A DNA stretch of 64,000 bases. Source: Aedes albopictus (Eukaryota; Arthropoda; Insecta; Diptera; Culicidae). This document shows positions 32,881 through 44,214 of this stretch, piece by piece. The notes under the pieces were generated by a model. That model had not been told where the DNA came from. It searched no databases and saw only the letters and a list, made by a program, of their open reading frames with translations. The DNA lies in the NCBI RefSeq assembly GCF_035046485.1, contig NC_085137.1:455385004-455449003 (forward strand). The letters are read 5' to 3'. A program made the position numbers and the translations under genes. Within the stretch, counting starts at the first letter, position 1. Each line of letters starts with the position of its first letter.

Positions 32881-32957
32881 AACATTAATTTTGTTTGTGC
32901 ACTGATCACCGGCGCGAAAAATAAAAACCGGCGGTGTGACAAACTGCGACGTATGGC

Positions 32958-34040
32958 CTAGGTAATCAGAATCATGAGACAAACCATGTCAAAGTACTTT
33001 GTTTTAAAAGCACACTGGCGCCACATAGCGGCGGAATGACGCATTAAACTTACTACCATTTGGTAGCCATAGACAGTCTGATCAACATTGCCGAAGACAC
33101 GAACATTCTAGGTGGTCAGAATTATGAGATAAACCATGTCAAAATACTTCGTTTTAAATGCACACGGGCGTCACATAGCGGCGGAATTACACACTATATT
33201 TACCACCATTTGATAGCCATAGACCAGCTGACCAACTTTGCCGAAGGCAAGAACTTTCTAGGTGGTCAGAATCATGAGATAACCCATGTCAAAATACTTC
33301 GTTTTAAATGCACACTGGCGCCACATAGCGGCGAAATTACGCACTAAACTTACCGCCATTTGATAGCCATAGACCGTCTGGTCAACTTTGCCGAAGACAC
33401 GAACTTTCTAGGTGGTCAGAATCATGAGATAACCCATGTCGAAGTACTTCCTTTTAAATGCACACTGGCGCCACATAGCGGCGGAATTACGCACTAAACT
33501 TACCACCATTTGATAGTCATAGAATCGTCTGATTAAATATGCTGAAGACACGAACTTTCTAGGTGGTCAGAATCATGAGATAACCCATGTCGAAGTACTT
33601 CGTTTTAAATGCACACTGGCGCCACCTAGCGGCGGAATTACGCACTAAACTTACCGCCATTTGATAGCCATAGACCGTCTGATCAACTTTGCCGAAGACA
33701 CGAACTTTCTAGGTGGTCAGAATCATGAGATAACCCATGTCGAAGTACTTCCTTTTAAATGCACACTGGCGCCACCTAGCGGCGGAATTACGCACTAAAC
33801 TTACCGCCATTTGATAGCCATAGACCGTCTGATCAACTTTGCCGAAGACACGAACTTTCTAGGTGGTCAGAATCATGAGATAACCCATGCCGAAGTACTT
33901 CGTTTTAAACGCACACTGGCGCCACCTAGCGGCGGAATTACGCACTAAACTTACCGCCATTTGATAGCCATAGGTCCTCTGATCAACTTTGCTGAAGGTC
34001 TAAACTATGCAGGGGATACGGTTTTTGAGATACAGTTCAG
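32958..34040 (-). repeat. Right satellite arm: about seven 150-bp units, inverted
   Basis: CACATAGCGG or CACCTAGCGG recurs at 33022, 33172, 33322, 33472, 33623, 33773 and 33923. The units are the inverse of those in the left arm. They resemble each other more closely near 33600-33920 than units at the inner edge do, which suggests recent amplification toward the TIR side. Confidence 0.92.
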
Positions 34041-34267
34041 AAAGTGATGAAGTCTTTAGGTGATGCCAAACTTTCTGGGGGTGCTGCAATATTCAACTGG
34101 GGTGTTGCAATACTAGGCGATGCGATTCCATATTTATGGCGGGTAGTGTATACTTACCTACCTACAGCCTAGACGTGTGGGCGAAATGAAAACTTAAACC
34201 ACCTATTGTAGGCAGAGTAGGCCGTGGCAGTTGTTTCGGTTATCACATGCTGCCAAGTCACGACCAA

Positions 34268-34385
34268 CGATAACCAAGCGAGCTTCTTCTTCTGTATGCC
34301 TTTACGTTCCAACTGGGGCAAATCCTGATCCTTTGGTTAGTGTTCTATGAACATTTCCTTATTCCTGATTTCAGGTCTGTGCCAT
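34268..34385 (-). mobile_element. GAA-tailed SINE 3' fragment, minus strand
   Basis: Read on the minus strand it has GTTCATAGAACACTAA, CCCCAGTTGGAACGTAA and then AGAAGAAGAAGC. This matches the 3' body and tail of the SINE at 10180-11016 and the fragment at 48490-48612. The tRNA head is missing. Confidence 0.6.
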
Positions 34386-34516
34386 TTGACATAAAGCCAT
34401 TTTGCATTAAGGGTATTTGGCATAACTGATAAGATGGAAGTTGCGTGCGCTTTTATTGCAACTTTTTTAGACCAAAGCATAGAAAATCACATTTTGGATG
34501 ATGTTGCAGGTGCTGC

Positions 34517-34590
34517 TTGGGGCGCCGAGGACCTGGGATCGAATCCCACTCACGACAAACTCGCAAAATGTGAGTTCTTCCTTCGGAATG
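34517..34590 (+). mobile_element. tRNA-derived SINE fragment (box B region)
   Basis: GCCGAGGACCTGGGATCGAATCCCA includes a perfect box B (GATCGAATCCC), and a body with ACTCGCAAAATGTGAGTTC follows. Box A is missing. A related head lies at 40211-40285. No terminal stem is present, so it is not a tRNA gene. Confidence 0.6.
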
Positions 34591-34599
34591 AAAAACTTG

Positions 34600-36760
34600 G
34601 TCTAAAACATTATGCTACATGATTTCCACAGTCCATCCAAGAATAACAAGCGACAAATGACTCACACGACTCTTAGCATGGCGAACGTCACCCATAAACT
34701 ATAGCTAAACAATAAATTAAAATCAATCACCATACATATGCAATGGAGATTCACCGATCATTAGCTCTTCGCTGAAGCGCCCAGCAATCGTTAAGGTGAT
34801 CGAATCGCCGAGCCATAACTCCTAGTTTATTGCAATTTTACTGCTTTCCACTTATGATCTATCTTTAAGACTTTGGTCTGTCTGACGTTCTGAATGATTG
34901 CGGATACCGACAATACCATACCCGTGCCGCCGCGACAGCGATGTCGTTAACGAACTGTTTAAAGGCATTTAACGCACGATTAAATCATGGTAGAATTGAA
35001 ATTAGCATGTCTTGGTTTTAAATATTTAAGGATTCTTAAACTGGCTAATGACAGTCTTAATCATGAACAGTAAAAATCTGTTTAACATTTTGGCAGCTCC
35101 ATACCTATAATTGTCCTAACCACCTACTCCCAAAGAACAGACATTTTTTGAAGGGAAAAATTTAAAAGGATTTAGTTTTGTGGCAATCAACTACCTACGA
35201 CCTTCACATTTGGAAAAAGATAATTTCATAAGCGACACACACTTCGGTTTATGCAGCTAACAATCGCACAACCCAGATTTACCAGAACTGCCCTGAAAAT
35301 TACATCTTTTTTATAACATTAAGGAGAAACATCAGAGAATACAAATATGGCTTCCACAATGGCCGACTTGGACCCCTACTCACGTTTTTAAGAGCACCGA
35401 TCTTAAAAATTCGTAATCATATCCGCGTGATTTGAAAAAGCTGCCTTTTTTTGCAAGCGAGCAAAGCCAGGATGAACAGCTACAGCTTGGTTCGATGCTT
35501 TTTTCGTCAGATTTTTGCCTCTAATGTTTGTATGCAAAATTGCAATGGGATTTGTTGATGTTTCACCTTAAGTCTTCGAGGAAGGAAAATGTGGGGGCTT
35601 AAGTTCGAGTGGGCAAGAGTTTCTTTTGAAGTTTTTAAGCACAATGCAGATTATGCTTTTAAAGTGTCGTGAAGGTTCGAAGCCTTTTAGAATAAGAGTC
35701 TAGTGAAATAAAGTGTATTCCACATCCAACATCAAATGTGAATTGGTTTTAAGGGCTTCAGGTATTCGTGATGTAAAAACGTTTTATGGTTAGCGAAAAT
35801 CGATAAACACTAGATTCGAACTTGCCTGTGATAGTGCAGGACGCACACTCATAGTTTAAGAACTGTATCGGAAATTCACTATAAATGTTCAAAATGCTCT
35901 ATATCGAAGCATGGTTGGTCTTTTTATTCCGGTTCTTCTATCAAATCTTTACAATATAGTTAAGAAATTTGGAAAATGTTTAGTATTATAAACGTTAGAT
36001 AAGTGTTCTCCAGGAAGAATGCTTCAGGACCCGTCTCCTAAGAAATATTCTGTGGAGTTTTAAGAATAATATCAGAAGAAATCCTTAGAGGAGTTCCGTG
36101 GATGTACCCTGAAAACCCTTGACGATTTCCTTATGTTTGTTTTTGTTATGGAATTTCTAAGAAGTATTTGGGGTAAAGGTCGAGGATTAGTCCATTCTTG
36201 TAAAACCAATAGATACTCCATGTTATATCAGATCTTATATGTTATGATCATATATAAAGGTGAGAGGATTCTAGCTTGTTTTTTCCTAAGTACGTTGCAA
36301 AACAAATTATGTAAAATGAAGATTATTGCTACGTCAATAAACTACATTGATGTAACTAAGTTGGTTTAGCTGAAAACTTTCTAGATCATTTTCGTATTGA
36401 ATTATTACTGAAACATATTGCCAAAGATTCAAAAGCTCTAGGATTAATTTCATCGGTAATAGAAGTTATTTCAAGCACAAAAAAGGCTTAACTCTAAGTA
36501 TTATCACATACAAGGTTCACAGAACTTAGTTAAGTCGAAGGGATTCGTCAATCGCTGGTTGGTAGATAAATAGAAGGCAATCTCACACAACAAAACTAAG
36601 ATGCAAATCAGAGTAAAATCATGTACACTCAAAAAAAAAATGCATGACGGACCAGCAAAACCTATTCCAGGCGAAGGTTCAATTCTAGGGGCAAATCCGC
36701 GCCAAATTCGCGCAAATTCCGAAATCCGCGCTGTTGCAACAACTCTGCTAGTGGCTTCTG
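34600..36760. other. Unassigned AT-rich DNA
   Basis: Over 2 kb without repeats, TIR pairs or convincing frames. A short patch at 36010-36110 has GGAAT-type steps. The 78-codon frame at 36133-36369 has no known motif. Confidence 0.35.
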
Positions 36761-37000
36761 CTAGGTTTCCTGAGGAAATTTCTCCAGCGATTTTTTCTAG
36801 GGATTCTTTAAGTAATTCCAGCGGTGGTTCCTCCGAAAATACCTGCTAAGATTTCTCTAGTTCCTGTTGGGGTACCTCTAGAAAATCCTGCTTGAATTCT
36901 TCCCAAAATTTCTGCTTAGATTACTCCAGCTAATTGCTCCTGTATTTTTTTTTTTTCAAAAATACCTCTTGTAATTTTTCGAAGGATTCTTTCAGAATAT
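36760..37000 (-). repeat. GGAAT-type array running into the assembly gap
   Basis: GGAAATTTCTCC, AGAAATTTTGGG and related steps on the minus strand continue up to the first N. The gap probably lies within or beside this repeat, which would explain why it was not assembled. Confidence 0.6.
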
Positions 37001-37500
37001 NNNNNNNNNNNNNNNNNNNNNNNNNNNNNNNNNNNNNNNNNNNNNNNNNNNNNNNNNNNNNNNNNNNNNNNNNNNNNNNNNNNNNNNNNNNNNNNNNNNN
37101 NNNNNNNNNNNNNNNNNNNNNNNNNNNNNNNNNNNNNNNNNNNNNNNNNNNNNNNNNNNNNNNNNNNNNNNNNNNNNNNNNNNNNNNNNNNNNNNNNNNN
37201 NNNNNNNNNNNNNNNNNNNNNNNNNNNNNNNNNNNNNNNNNNNNNNNNNNNNNNNNNNNNNNNNNNNNNNNNNNNNNNNNNNNNNNNNNNNNNNNNNNNN
37301 NNNNNNNNNNNNNNNNNNNNNNNNNNNNNNNNNNNNNNNNNNNNNNNNNNNNNNNNNNNNNNNNNNNNNNNNNNNNNNNNNNNNNNNNNNNNNNNNNNNN
37401 NNNNNNNNNNNNNNNNNNNNNNNNNNNNNNNNNNNNNNNNNNNNNNNNNNNNNNNNNNNNNNNNNNNNNNNNNNNNNNNNNNNNNNNNNNNNNNNNNNNN
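37001..37500. other. Assembly gap, exactly 500 N
   Basis: A run of 500 undetermined bases. The round length suggests an arbitrary placeholder, not a measured size. Frames that cross it are meaningless. Confidence 0.99.
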
Positions 37501-37529
37501 ATATCAAAAATCAAGTTTGGAAATATCGT

Positions 37530-38130
37530 CTGCTGCCGGGGCAAAATGGACACTCACCTTTTTGAAAGAAGCGACAAGGGAAAAATATAACCTAAATCAC
37601 ACACTAACCAAATTCTTCGATTTCAGTATATTTTCGGTTAAAAATTCACTATAGTAGACATAGGGTGAAACAAATTGGTCAAAAAACGACAACAGTGGAA
37701 AATAGTTGTTCTAGGCACAGCTGCACATGCCGACAAAAACGAAGCTTTATCCAAAACAGCCTGAATTTAAATTAACTGAACAAAAACGAACTACTTCGGC
37801 GTATTATTCATCCATAATAGTTGTTTTGTAATGAAATGACTTTCTAGATGTTAATAATGTACGAAATTCGTAAAAGTGTAATGGTGTCCATATTGCCCCA
37901 TGGGGGTGTCCATTCTGCCCCGTATGCTTAAAGACGGTCATGAAAAACTAACATTTTTCAAAACATTTTTTGAAGTGGATAAATCATTTTTCTTCGTGAG
38001 CATTCTTATGTAATAGATACTAAATAGACTTTAAAAGGATACATGTATCAAAAAACTAAACTTTTTTGACATCTTGCCAGGTAAAGTTGGCAAAAACCTT
38101 AGGGTGTCCATATTGCCCCGCCTACCCCTA
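37530..38130. repeat. Repeat with GGGGCAAWATGGACAC motifs
   Basis: GGGGCAAAATGGACAC near 37540 faces inverse copies GTGTCCATATTGCCCC near 37887 and 38104, and GTGTCCATTCTGCCCC near 37907. This could be a TIR element whose left border is unclear because of the nearby gap. The motif recalls the GGGGCAAGATGAAAC ends of the MITE at 40312-40528, but is distinct. Confidence 0.45.
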
Positions 38131-39216
38131 TGACTGAATATACATATCACGAAAATGCTAAAACACTTGTAAAACAGCATTTTTGTAAATCGCCAGCTTC
38201 TTGCTTGATCCTCAACACCTCATCATCATACTCAACATCAAATCTTACTTCTCATTCAATATTCAAACAAAAAAAACAAAAGTGACTACAAACGCGATAC
38301 AATGTATCTAGAAGAACGTTTATTTGCAAGTCCAAAGCAACTTATAAACGACAACAAACTTACGCCTGTAACACTAACTTCTTGGCTTTTGATTACCTAT
38401 TGACTTATTCAATCAAATTTTATTACCTATGCAGGTAAAATATAGGGTATAAACACAGACAAATAGACGTAACACTCCGAATACTTTCCGATTCAAAACA
38501 TAGTCATGGAAAAACAATCGCCCAATGCTAAAACTACTGAGTTTGGCTTGCCATGAACTAGGTGGCGGTAGTGTGTAAACGTCAAACTCGATCAAAACCG
38601 ACGTTAGCGCCCACGAGTGGCCAGTTGATCAACTATCAAATTTTCAAATTAATGGTTAAATCAGTGGTGCTTCATTGATCAATTGCCCAAAATAGAAACC
38701 CAGAGTCAAGAATACGGCCAATACTGGCGTAATGATACAACAGTTCCCCGACTACCATTAAACCAAATACTTTTTAATCGAAAATCAATACCTCGAAAGC
38801 CATTACCCCGAATAGATCGTTACTCCGAATGACACATTAGCCTGAAAACCATTTCCCTGCAAAATAATGTTTTTTAATACATAATTACCGAGAATTTCTG
38901 ATGCTCAGGAATAGTTTCCTCAAATATTTGCAACTAGTACTGCACTTACATTGGAGGGGGGGAGGGATAAAAATAATAAAGCATTTAATCTGAAAAATAT
39001 TGAAAACTCATCGGATTTGTTAAATAATTTTAAGCAAGACCCGAAATTTTGATAAATATTTTTTTTATCTGCCCCCTCAAAATGCTAAATCCTGCCAAAA
39101 AAATTTGAAGGGGGGGGAGACAAAAAGTCAAAATTAAATTTGTATCAGGCTTAATGACTAGAAGAATCTAGAAAAAATATAGAAAAATAACTCACTCAAA
39201 GTGCAAACTTTCGGTA
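38131..39216. other. Unassigned AT-rich DNA
   Basis: A stretch at 38700-38870 repeats CCCCGAATNRNCCATT-like phrases irregularly, and G runs lie near 38955 and 39110. No frames or TIR pairs were found. Confidence 0.35.
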
Positions 39217-40003
39217 TAGTAAACGTTCGCTCGGTGCAAACCACCAGGGTGCGATGCCGCCATTTTTAAGAATCCAACATCTTGTATGTAAACATTTGTG
39301 TATCCACAAAGGATTCCATTGTGGATACACGATAGATGTTGGCTCCTGTCAGATGCATTAGGTCAGATGCATTAGGGTTGCCACATACGTGGTGCAAACG
39401 CTTTAACTGCAATGCTTTCAAACTGCAAGTCCGCAAACTGCAACAACTTTCCAGTTATCGCACCGCTATCTGTCAAAACCATAACGTCAACAGAGTTGCG
39501 ATGATATGCTGATGCACTACAGCTGCATTCGATTTTTTTGAGTGCATTTTGGCGTACTCTTCTATTAAGGAAAAATATACGCAACTATGTGTCTGAGACA
39601 TTATTGACATCCCATGTGGGCAAATCCTGAGTACCAAGAAATTAAAAAAAATAAACAAAATAGTTGATACATCAGCAGCTTTAAATGCTGCTTTAAGATA
39701 TGGTTTACACTTTACAGTAGACGTCCAATAAGTGCAACATGTTTACGTTTCAGTTATCGAATGAAATTTGCTAACTGCAACGACTGACAGACGTCAAACG
39801 GCTGTCAATTGTTGTTGGACGCAGCCAAAATGCACTCAAAAACTTCGAAATGCAGCTGTAGTGCATCAGCATATCATCGCAACTCTGTTGACGTTTTGAT
39901 TTTGATAGATAGCGGTGCGATAACTGCAAAGTTGTTGCAGTTATTGGACTTGCAGTTTAAAAGCATTGAAGTTAAAGTGTTTGCACCGAGCGAACGTTTA
40001 CTG
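39217..40003. mobile_element. TA-target inverted-repeat element with an internal insertion (787 bp)
   Basis: The ends match inversely (AGTAAACGTTCGCTCGGTGCAAAC) and TA lies at both borders (39215-39216 and 40004-40005). Arms of about 200 bp match further in (GCATCAGCATATCATCGCAA, TGCGATAACTG). The left arm is broken by 149 bp (39242-39390) bracketed by GGTGCAAAC (39233-39241 and 39391-39399). The right arm lacks this segment, so it is an insertion, probably a tiny hAT-like element. Confidence 0.7.
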
Positions 40004-40210
40004 TACATTCATTTGGATAGCCTTCTTTATGAATATGGATCAGTTGTTCGTATTTTGGGATGTTCTAGGTGTTTGAAACTGTTCAGGGATTCAGTTCTTC
40101 AAATCTGCAAAAGTAATTTTGTTCGTTTTACCAATAGATTGTAACTTTGAAAACCACGAATCTCTTGAAAACTTTGAAGTCACTCATTGGCATTATTAAC
40201 CCTCCTAGAG

Positions 40211-40285
40211 TGGAGCGGATCTGGTGTGATGGTTAAAGCACGTGACTATCACGCCGAGGACCTGGGATCGAATCCCAGTTCGGTG
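40211..40285 (+). mobile_element. tRNA-derived SINE head fragment
   Basis: TGATGGTTAAAGCACG serves as a box A region and GGGATCGAATCCCAG is an excellent box B; GCCGAGGACC lies between, as at 34517-34590. The rest of the SINE body is missing. It is not a functional tRNA because no matching acceptor stem is present. Confidence 0.6.
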
Positions 40286-40311
40286 TTCGGTGAAGTACTA
40301 GATTTGTAGTA

Positions 40312-40528
40312 AGGTACACCGGGGCAAGTTGAAACGGGTGGGGCAAGATGAAACAGCGGGTTAACATGATGTTTTCTAATGATGATAAACAGTTCGATCT
40401 CCATAACACATAGTTTTTGATTCAAGCAATCTTTTAGCGAAGGATATATTTCCAAATTGTATTGAGATGTATTTCAAAACTTCGCGTTTCATCTTGCCCC
40501 ACCCGTTTCAACTTGCCCCGGTGTACCT
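40312..40528. mobile_element. TA-target MITE with perfect 43-bp TIRs (217 bp)
   Basis: The first 43 bases (starting AGGTACACCGGGGCAAG) are exactly inverse to the last 43. TA flanks both sides (40310-40311 and 40529-40530). The centre is AT-rich and non-coding. Perfect long TIRs suggest recent movement or strong conservation. Confidence 0.92.
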
Positions 40529-40529
40529 T

Positions 40530-41105
40530 AATGAGCTATATTTTTGTATGGTGAGAAGGTAAATGCTCCATTTCTGCAATAAAATTGTGCAAAAAACATG
40601 GGTATTATGATTCCTTGCCTGATTTGATGCTGTATGAGCAAAACTTTGTGCAACTGTGTTGTTGAAGAGCCAAGAAATGGAGCAAAAGAGTTTTTCTCAA
40701 ACAGCATCAAATTATCACGTCCGAACAGTTATTCAAGAACGACCAATTCGTAGTAAGATGAAGATATGCATTTAGTGCATCGAAGTTTGTCTTTTCGAAG
40801 TCAAGTTGTCGATCGATGTTACTTTCTACGTCGAATCTAGTAATCGAAAGCTCTAGAGGCGGATGATGAGATTCAACCGCAATAAACACATCATCATGTC
40901 ATCTCATCGATGTGATGAATGCTTGGTTGGAGAGGCATGTTCCCGAAAAGCGTAAACCACGATATCCACATTGGGAAACTCAGGAACTTCGTAGTTAAAG
41001 CGCTACTAAAAGAATGTGTCTTTACGTAAAACCGGATGAAATGAGTGGGTATAATGCTTTTGGTTGTAAACGGTTTTTTGATTCAAGATTGTAATCGCTG
41101 CGATA
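40530..41105. other. Unassigned DNA
   Basis: No repeats, no motif-bearing frames. Two 60-codon minus-strand frames at 40528-40889 have no recognisable features. Confidence 0.35.
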
Positions 41106-41107
41106 TA

Positions 41108-41687
41108 CAGTATCGGACAATAAAAATGCACCAAAGCCGTTTTCCCATACAAACTAGTCAACTTTGGATTGCCATATCTCAGTTATGTCTCAACCGATTG
41201 TTTTTATTTTTCTGTGACGAACTACAAAACATTTTAATTTTTCAAAAACTATTGAAAAATTTCAGTGATAACTATTGATACAAAAGTTACAGATAGATTG
41301 AATTTTGACAATAAAAATGCACCAAAACAAAAAATTATGTAGCCAAAAATGCTGACGTCAAATCACTATGGTGTCTTCGGCAAATATGTTTCTTGTGTGA
41401 TGACCAATAAATTTGCTGAAGACACCATAGCTATCTGACCTCAGCATTTTAGGCTACATAATTGTTTGTCTTGGTGCATTTTTATTGTCAAAATTCAATC
41501 TATCTGTAACTTTTGTATCAATAGTTATCACTGAACTTTTTCAATAGTTTTTGAAAAATTAAAATGTTTTGTAGTTCGTCACAGAAAAATAAAAACAATC
41601 GGTTGAGACATAACTGAGATATGGCAATCCAAAGTTGACTAGTTTGTATGGGAAAACGGCTTTGGTGCATTTTATTGCCCGATACTG
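41108..41687. mobile_element. Palindromic TA-target MITE, copy 2 (580 bp)
   Basis: Same family as 9062-9630: identical CAGTATCGGACAATAAAAAT start, same arm order and the same central motif ATTTGCTGAAGACACCATAG. TA lies at 41106-41107 and 41688-41689. It retains an AACATTTTAATTT segment in the left arm that copy 1 has lost. Non-coding. Confidence 0.9.
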
Positions 41688-41689
41688 TA

Positions 41690-43024
41690 CCTTGAAGTAC
41701 ACCTTGCTAAAATTATTGTGTTGTATACTGCCGCGAATCGAATATCAAGAGCAAGTTTGCTAGAATTCCTATGCAAATAGGATAGTCATGCGATTCATGG
41801 CAGCATATTTTATATTGGTTTTGGTATTGATAATAATTTTGCCAACAAGCCATTTGATGAAACCACAATTATTCGTAAAATAGAATATTGTACAGTAAAA
41901 GGTGAATTTTCTAATCGATCAACGCACCTATACCATACCATACCATTTAGGTGTAGCTGTCTCTATATGAGAATTCCTACCAAATATTTATAACAAAATA
42001 CTGTCTGAAATTCAGATAAAATTGTGGAAACTTTTACCGTTTCCATAATAGACTCGCAGTTATGATTTTACGTAGTTTGTCGGTTAATAATACAGGGCAC
42101 GGTGTGTCTGGTAGAAGAAATTTATTACAAAAAAATAAGCATCGCTTATTTTTACGTTACGTGAAAGTTGACGCTACTAGCTTTCATTCAAGCCCAACAT
42201 CGAAATATTCTATCGGGGGAACTTTTTCATACAAAAATTGGGTATGTTTGTTAAGTAGAAATAGGGATTAATTTGGAACCGTTCATTTTGTATGGGGAAA
42301 AACAGTATTCTGAAAAAGTTGTTCGAGATCCCTCGGTGGATTTTTTTGAGGGACCGTGCAAATGAAAGCTGGAAGCCTCTATTTTTGAATAGCGAAAAAT
42401 TTGGCGATGCCCATTTTTTTGTTATAAACCTTTCCCATACACACGCCGTGAGGGTATTTAATCCAGTCGAGGAAGGGATCGTTATATTTTTTTCTCGTTT
42501 CAGAGAGCGAGCAATGGCGCTTAAACCTAGGCTTTCGAGCCAGGACATAAGGGGTTAATACCATAAATACCTTTGTCCCATCCCAGGAAGAAGAGGAGCC
42601 CCAACGGAGTGACATTAACTTTCTTAGCAACGTCACTCCCAACGTTTTTGCTTCACATTTATTACACATACGATACGGAGCGGCTGACGAGATGTCGCCA
42701 TTCCATAGTTCTGTTCAATTGTATTCAATAACGCTGCACAGTAGGCCTGGCCGCTTCAATACTTGTAATACATCTCCGATGCCTTGCAAGTATTGATAAT
42801 GACAAGAAAAATGGTAGAAGTAGTCGATTCTATCATTTTCCAGGATTCTTTCAATGAATGGCTGTGTATATGTAGACTAGACTAAAAGAATGTGTGTTTA
42901 CGTAAAATGCGTACTACCTGCTGTCCGACTTTTAAAACAAAATTTTAACGATGCAGAATAATCTCCGTCGTAACCAGAAATCCTTTTGGCATTTGTTAAC
43001 AGCAAGCGTAAGGACAAGCACTCC
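41690..43024. other. Unassigned DNA with a dispersed-repeat fragment
   Basis: The fragment at 42735-42815 is shared with 225-290. Overlapping 80-110 codon frames on both strands at 42210-42669 have no recognisable domain, and their mutual overlap argues against coding. Confidence 0.35.
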
Positions 43025-44214
43025 TAGTCCGAAGCACCTTCTTCCCCCGCAAAGATATCCACAAAGCCACCTAGTGATCACCCGACCATCAAACAGAAAA
43101 CCAAATCGACCACGTTCTAATCGACGGTAAATTCTTCTCGGATATAACCAATGTCCGCACATACCGCAGTGCGAATATAGATTCGGATCACTACTTAGTC
43201 GCTGTATGCATGCACTCAAAATTTTCAACAGTTATCACCACACGTCGAAGTCGAACGCCGCGGCTCAACATCGAGCAGCTGCGTAACGTAGAAGTGGCTC
43301 AAGACTACGCGCAGCAGTTAGCAGTGGCCTTACCGACGGAAGAGCAGCTTGGCGCAGCTACACTTGAAGATGGCTGGAGGGACTTCCGATCCGCCATAGG
43401 TAGTACCTCGGCTACAGCGGCTTCGCGACTCCGAATCACAGAAACGACTGGTACGACGGCGAATGTGAACCGTTGAAAAACGAGGAGAATGCAGCATGGA
43501 CGAGAATGCTGCAACACCGTACGAGAGCGAATGAGGCACGTTACAGACAGGCGGGGAACAGGCAGAACTCAGTCTTCCGGATGAAGAAGCGCCCGAGGGG
43601 CGATTCACTCATGTATTTTCGATGCAGCCCTGTGTATTGAAAATCGAATTGATGTATTTTTGGTGTATTGGCATGTATTTTTTGCATTATTGCATTGTTT
43701 TGCATTTTTGTGAATAAAATAGAATTGACGTGTATTGATGCAATAATTGAGTATTTTCCGAATAAATGTGTATTTTTAAATTGATTTTCACATTTTGCAT
43801 TTGATAATTGTGTTTGTAAATAAACTGAAATTCATCCAAGTTTTCGAATACTGCAAACACGAATTAAAATATTTTCATTGTTTTGTCATATCGACCACCG
43901 TTCTCAGGCCAGACCGAAACTCCCACCACTTCGTGTGATCCAATAATATCCACAGACGATGGAAATCAAATTCTACTACAAGTAATTAGAACAGAAGCAT
44001 GCAATAACGACAACAACCCTCCTCGATATTGGCACCGATTAGCACAATATTCGACGTTGGCACCCGTAGGTTTTGGACATGGTTTTGAAGGAGCAACTTC
44101 GGAATCAAGAAAGGTTTTTTCATGGCTGAGACCTAAGTTGGTAAATTTAATTTTGCGAGGTTTTTGCAAGGCAAAAAAGCTGGAAAAATCGTTTTTGTGA
44201 TTCCACCGGAACCT

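Larger units (their letters stand above)
28654..34148. mobile_element. Giant foldback element: TIRs, inverted 150-bp satellite arms, array-filled core
   Basis: The ends are inverse copies starting CACTACCCGCCATAAATA, identical for 30 bp and similar for about 170 bp. TA flanks both sides (28652-28653 and 34149-34150), which fits a Tc1/mariner-type target. Next inside each end is an array of tandem 150-bp units, in opposite orientation in the two arms. Both arrays stop at the same sequence (ACCACCTAG or its inverse). The core (30151-32957) has 0.4 kb of mixed-composition DNA and then 2.3 kb of GGAAT-type repeats. No transposase frame exists, so it is non-autonomous. The two arms could form an imperfect duplex of more than 1 kb. 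Confidence 0.88.

Noticed and set aside
28654..34148. CRISPR-like array
   Set aside because: The units are contiguous 150-bp tandem copies without unique spacers, in a eukaryotic TIR element.
36930..37590. Long frames across the N run
   Set aside because: They consist almost wholly of undetermined bases.
43330..43608. Minus-strand frames of 70-92 codons opposite the RTE
   Set aside because: They are antisense shadows of the RTE linker, whose plus-strand reading fits the family.
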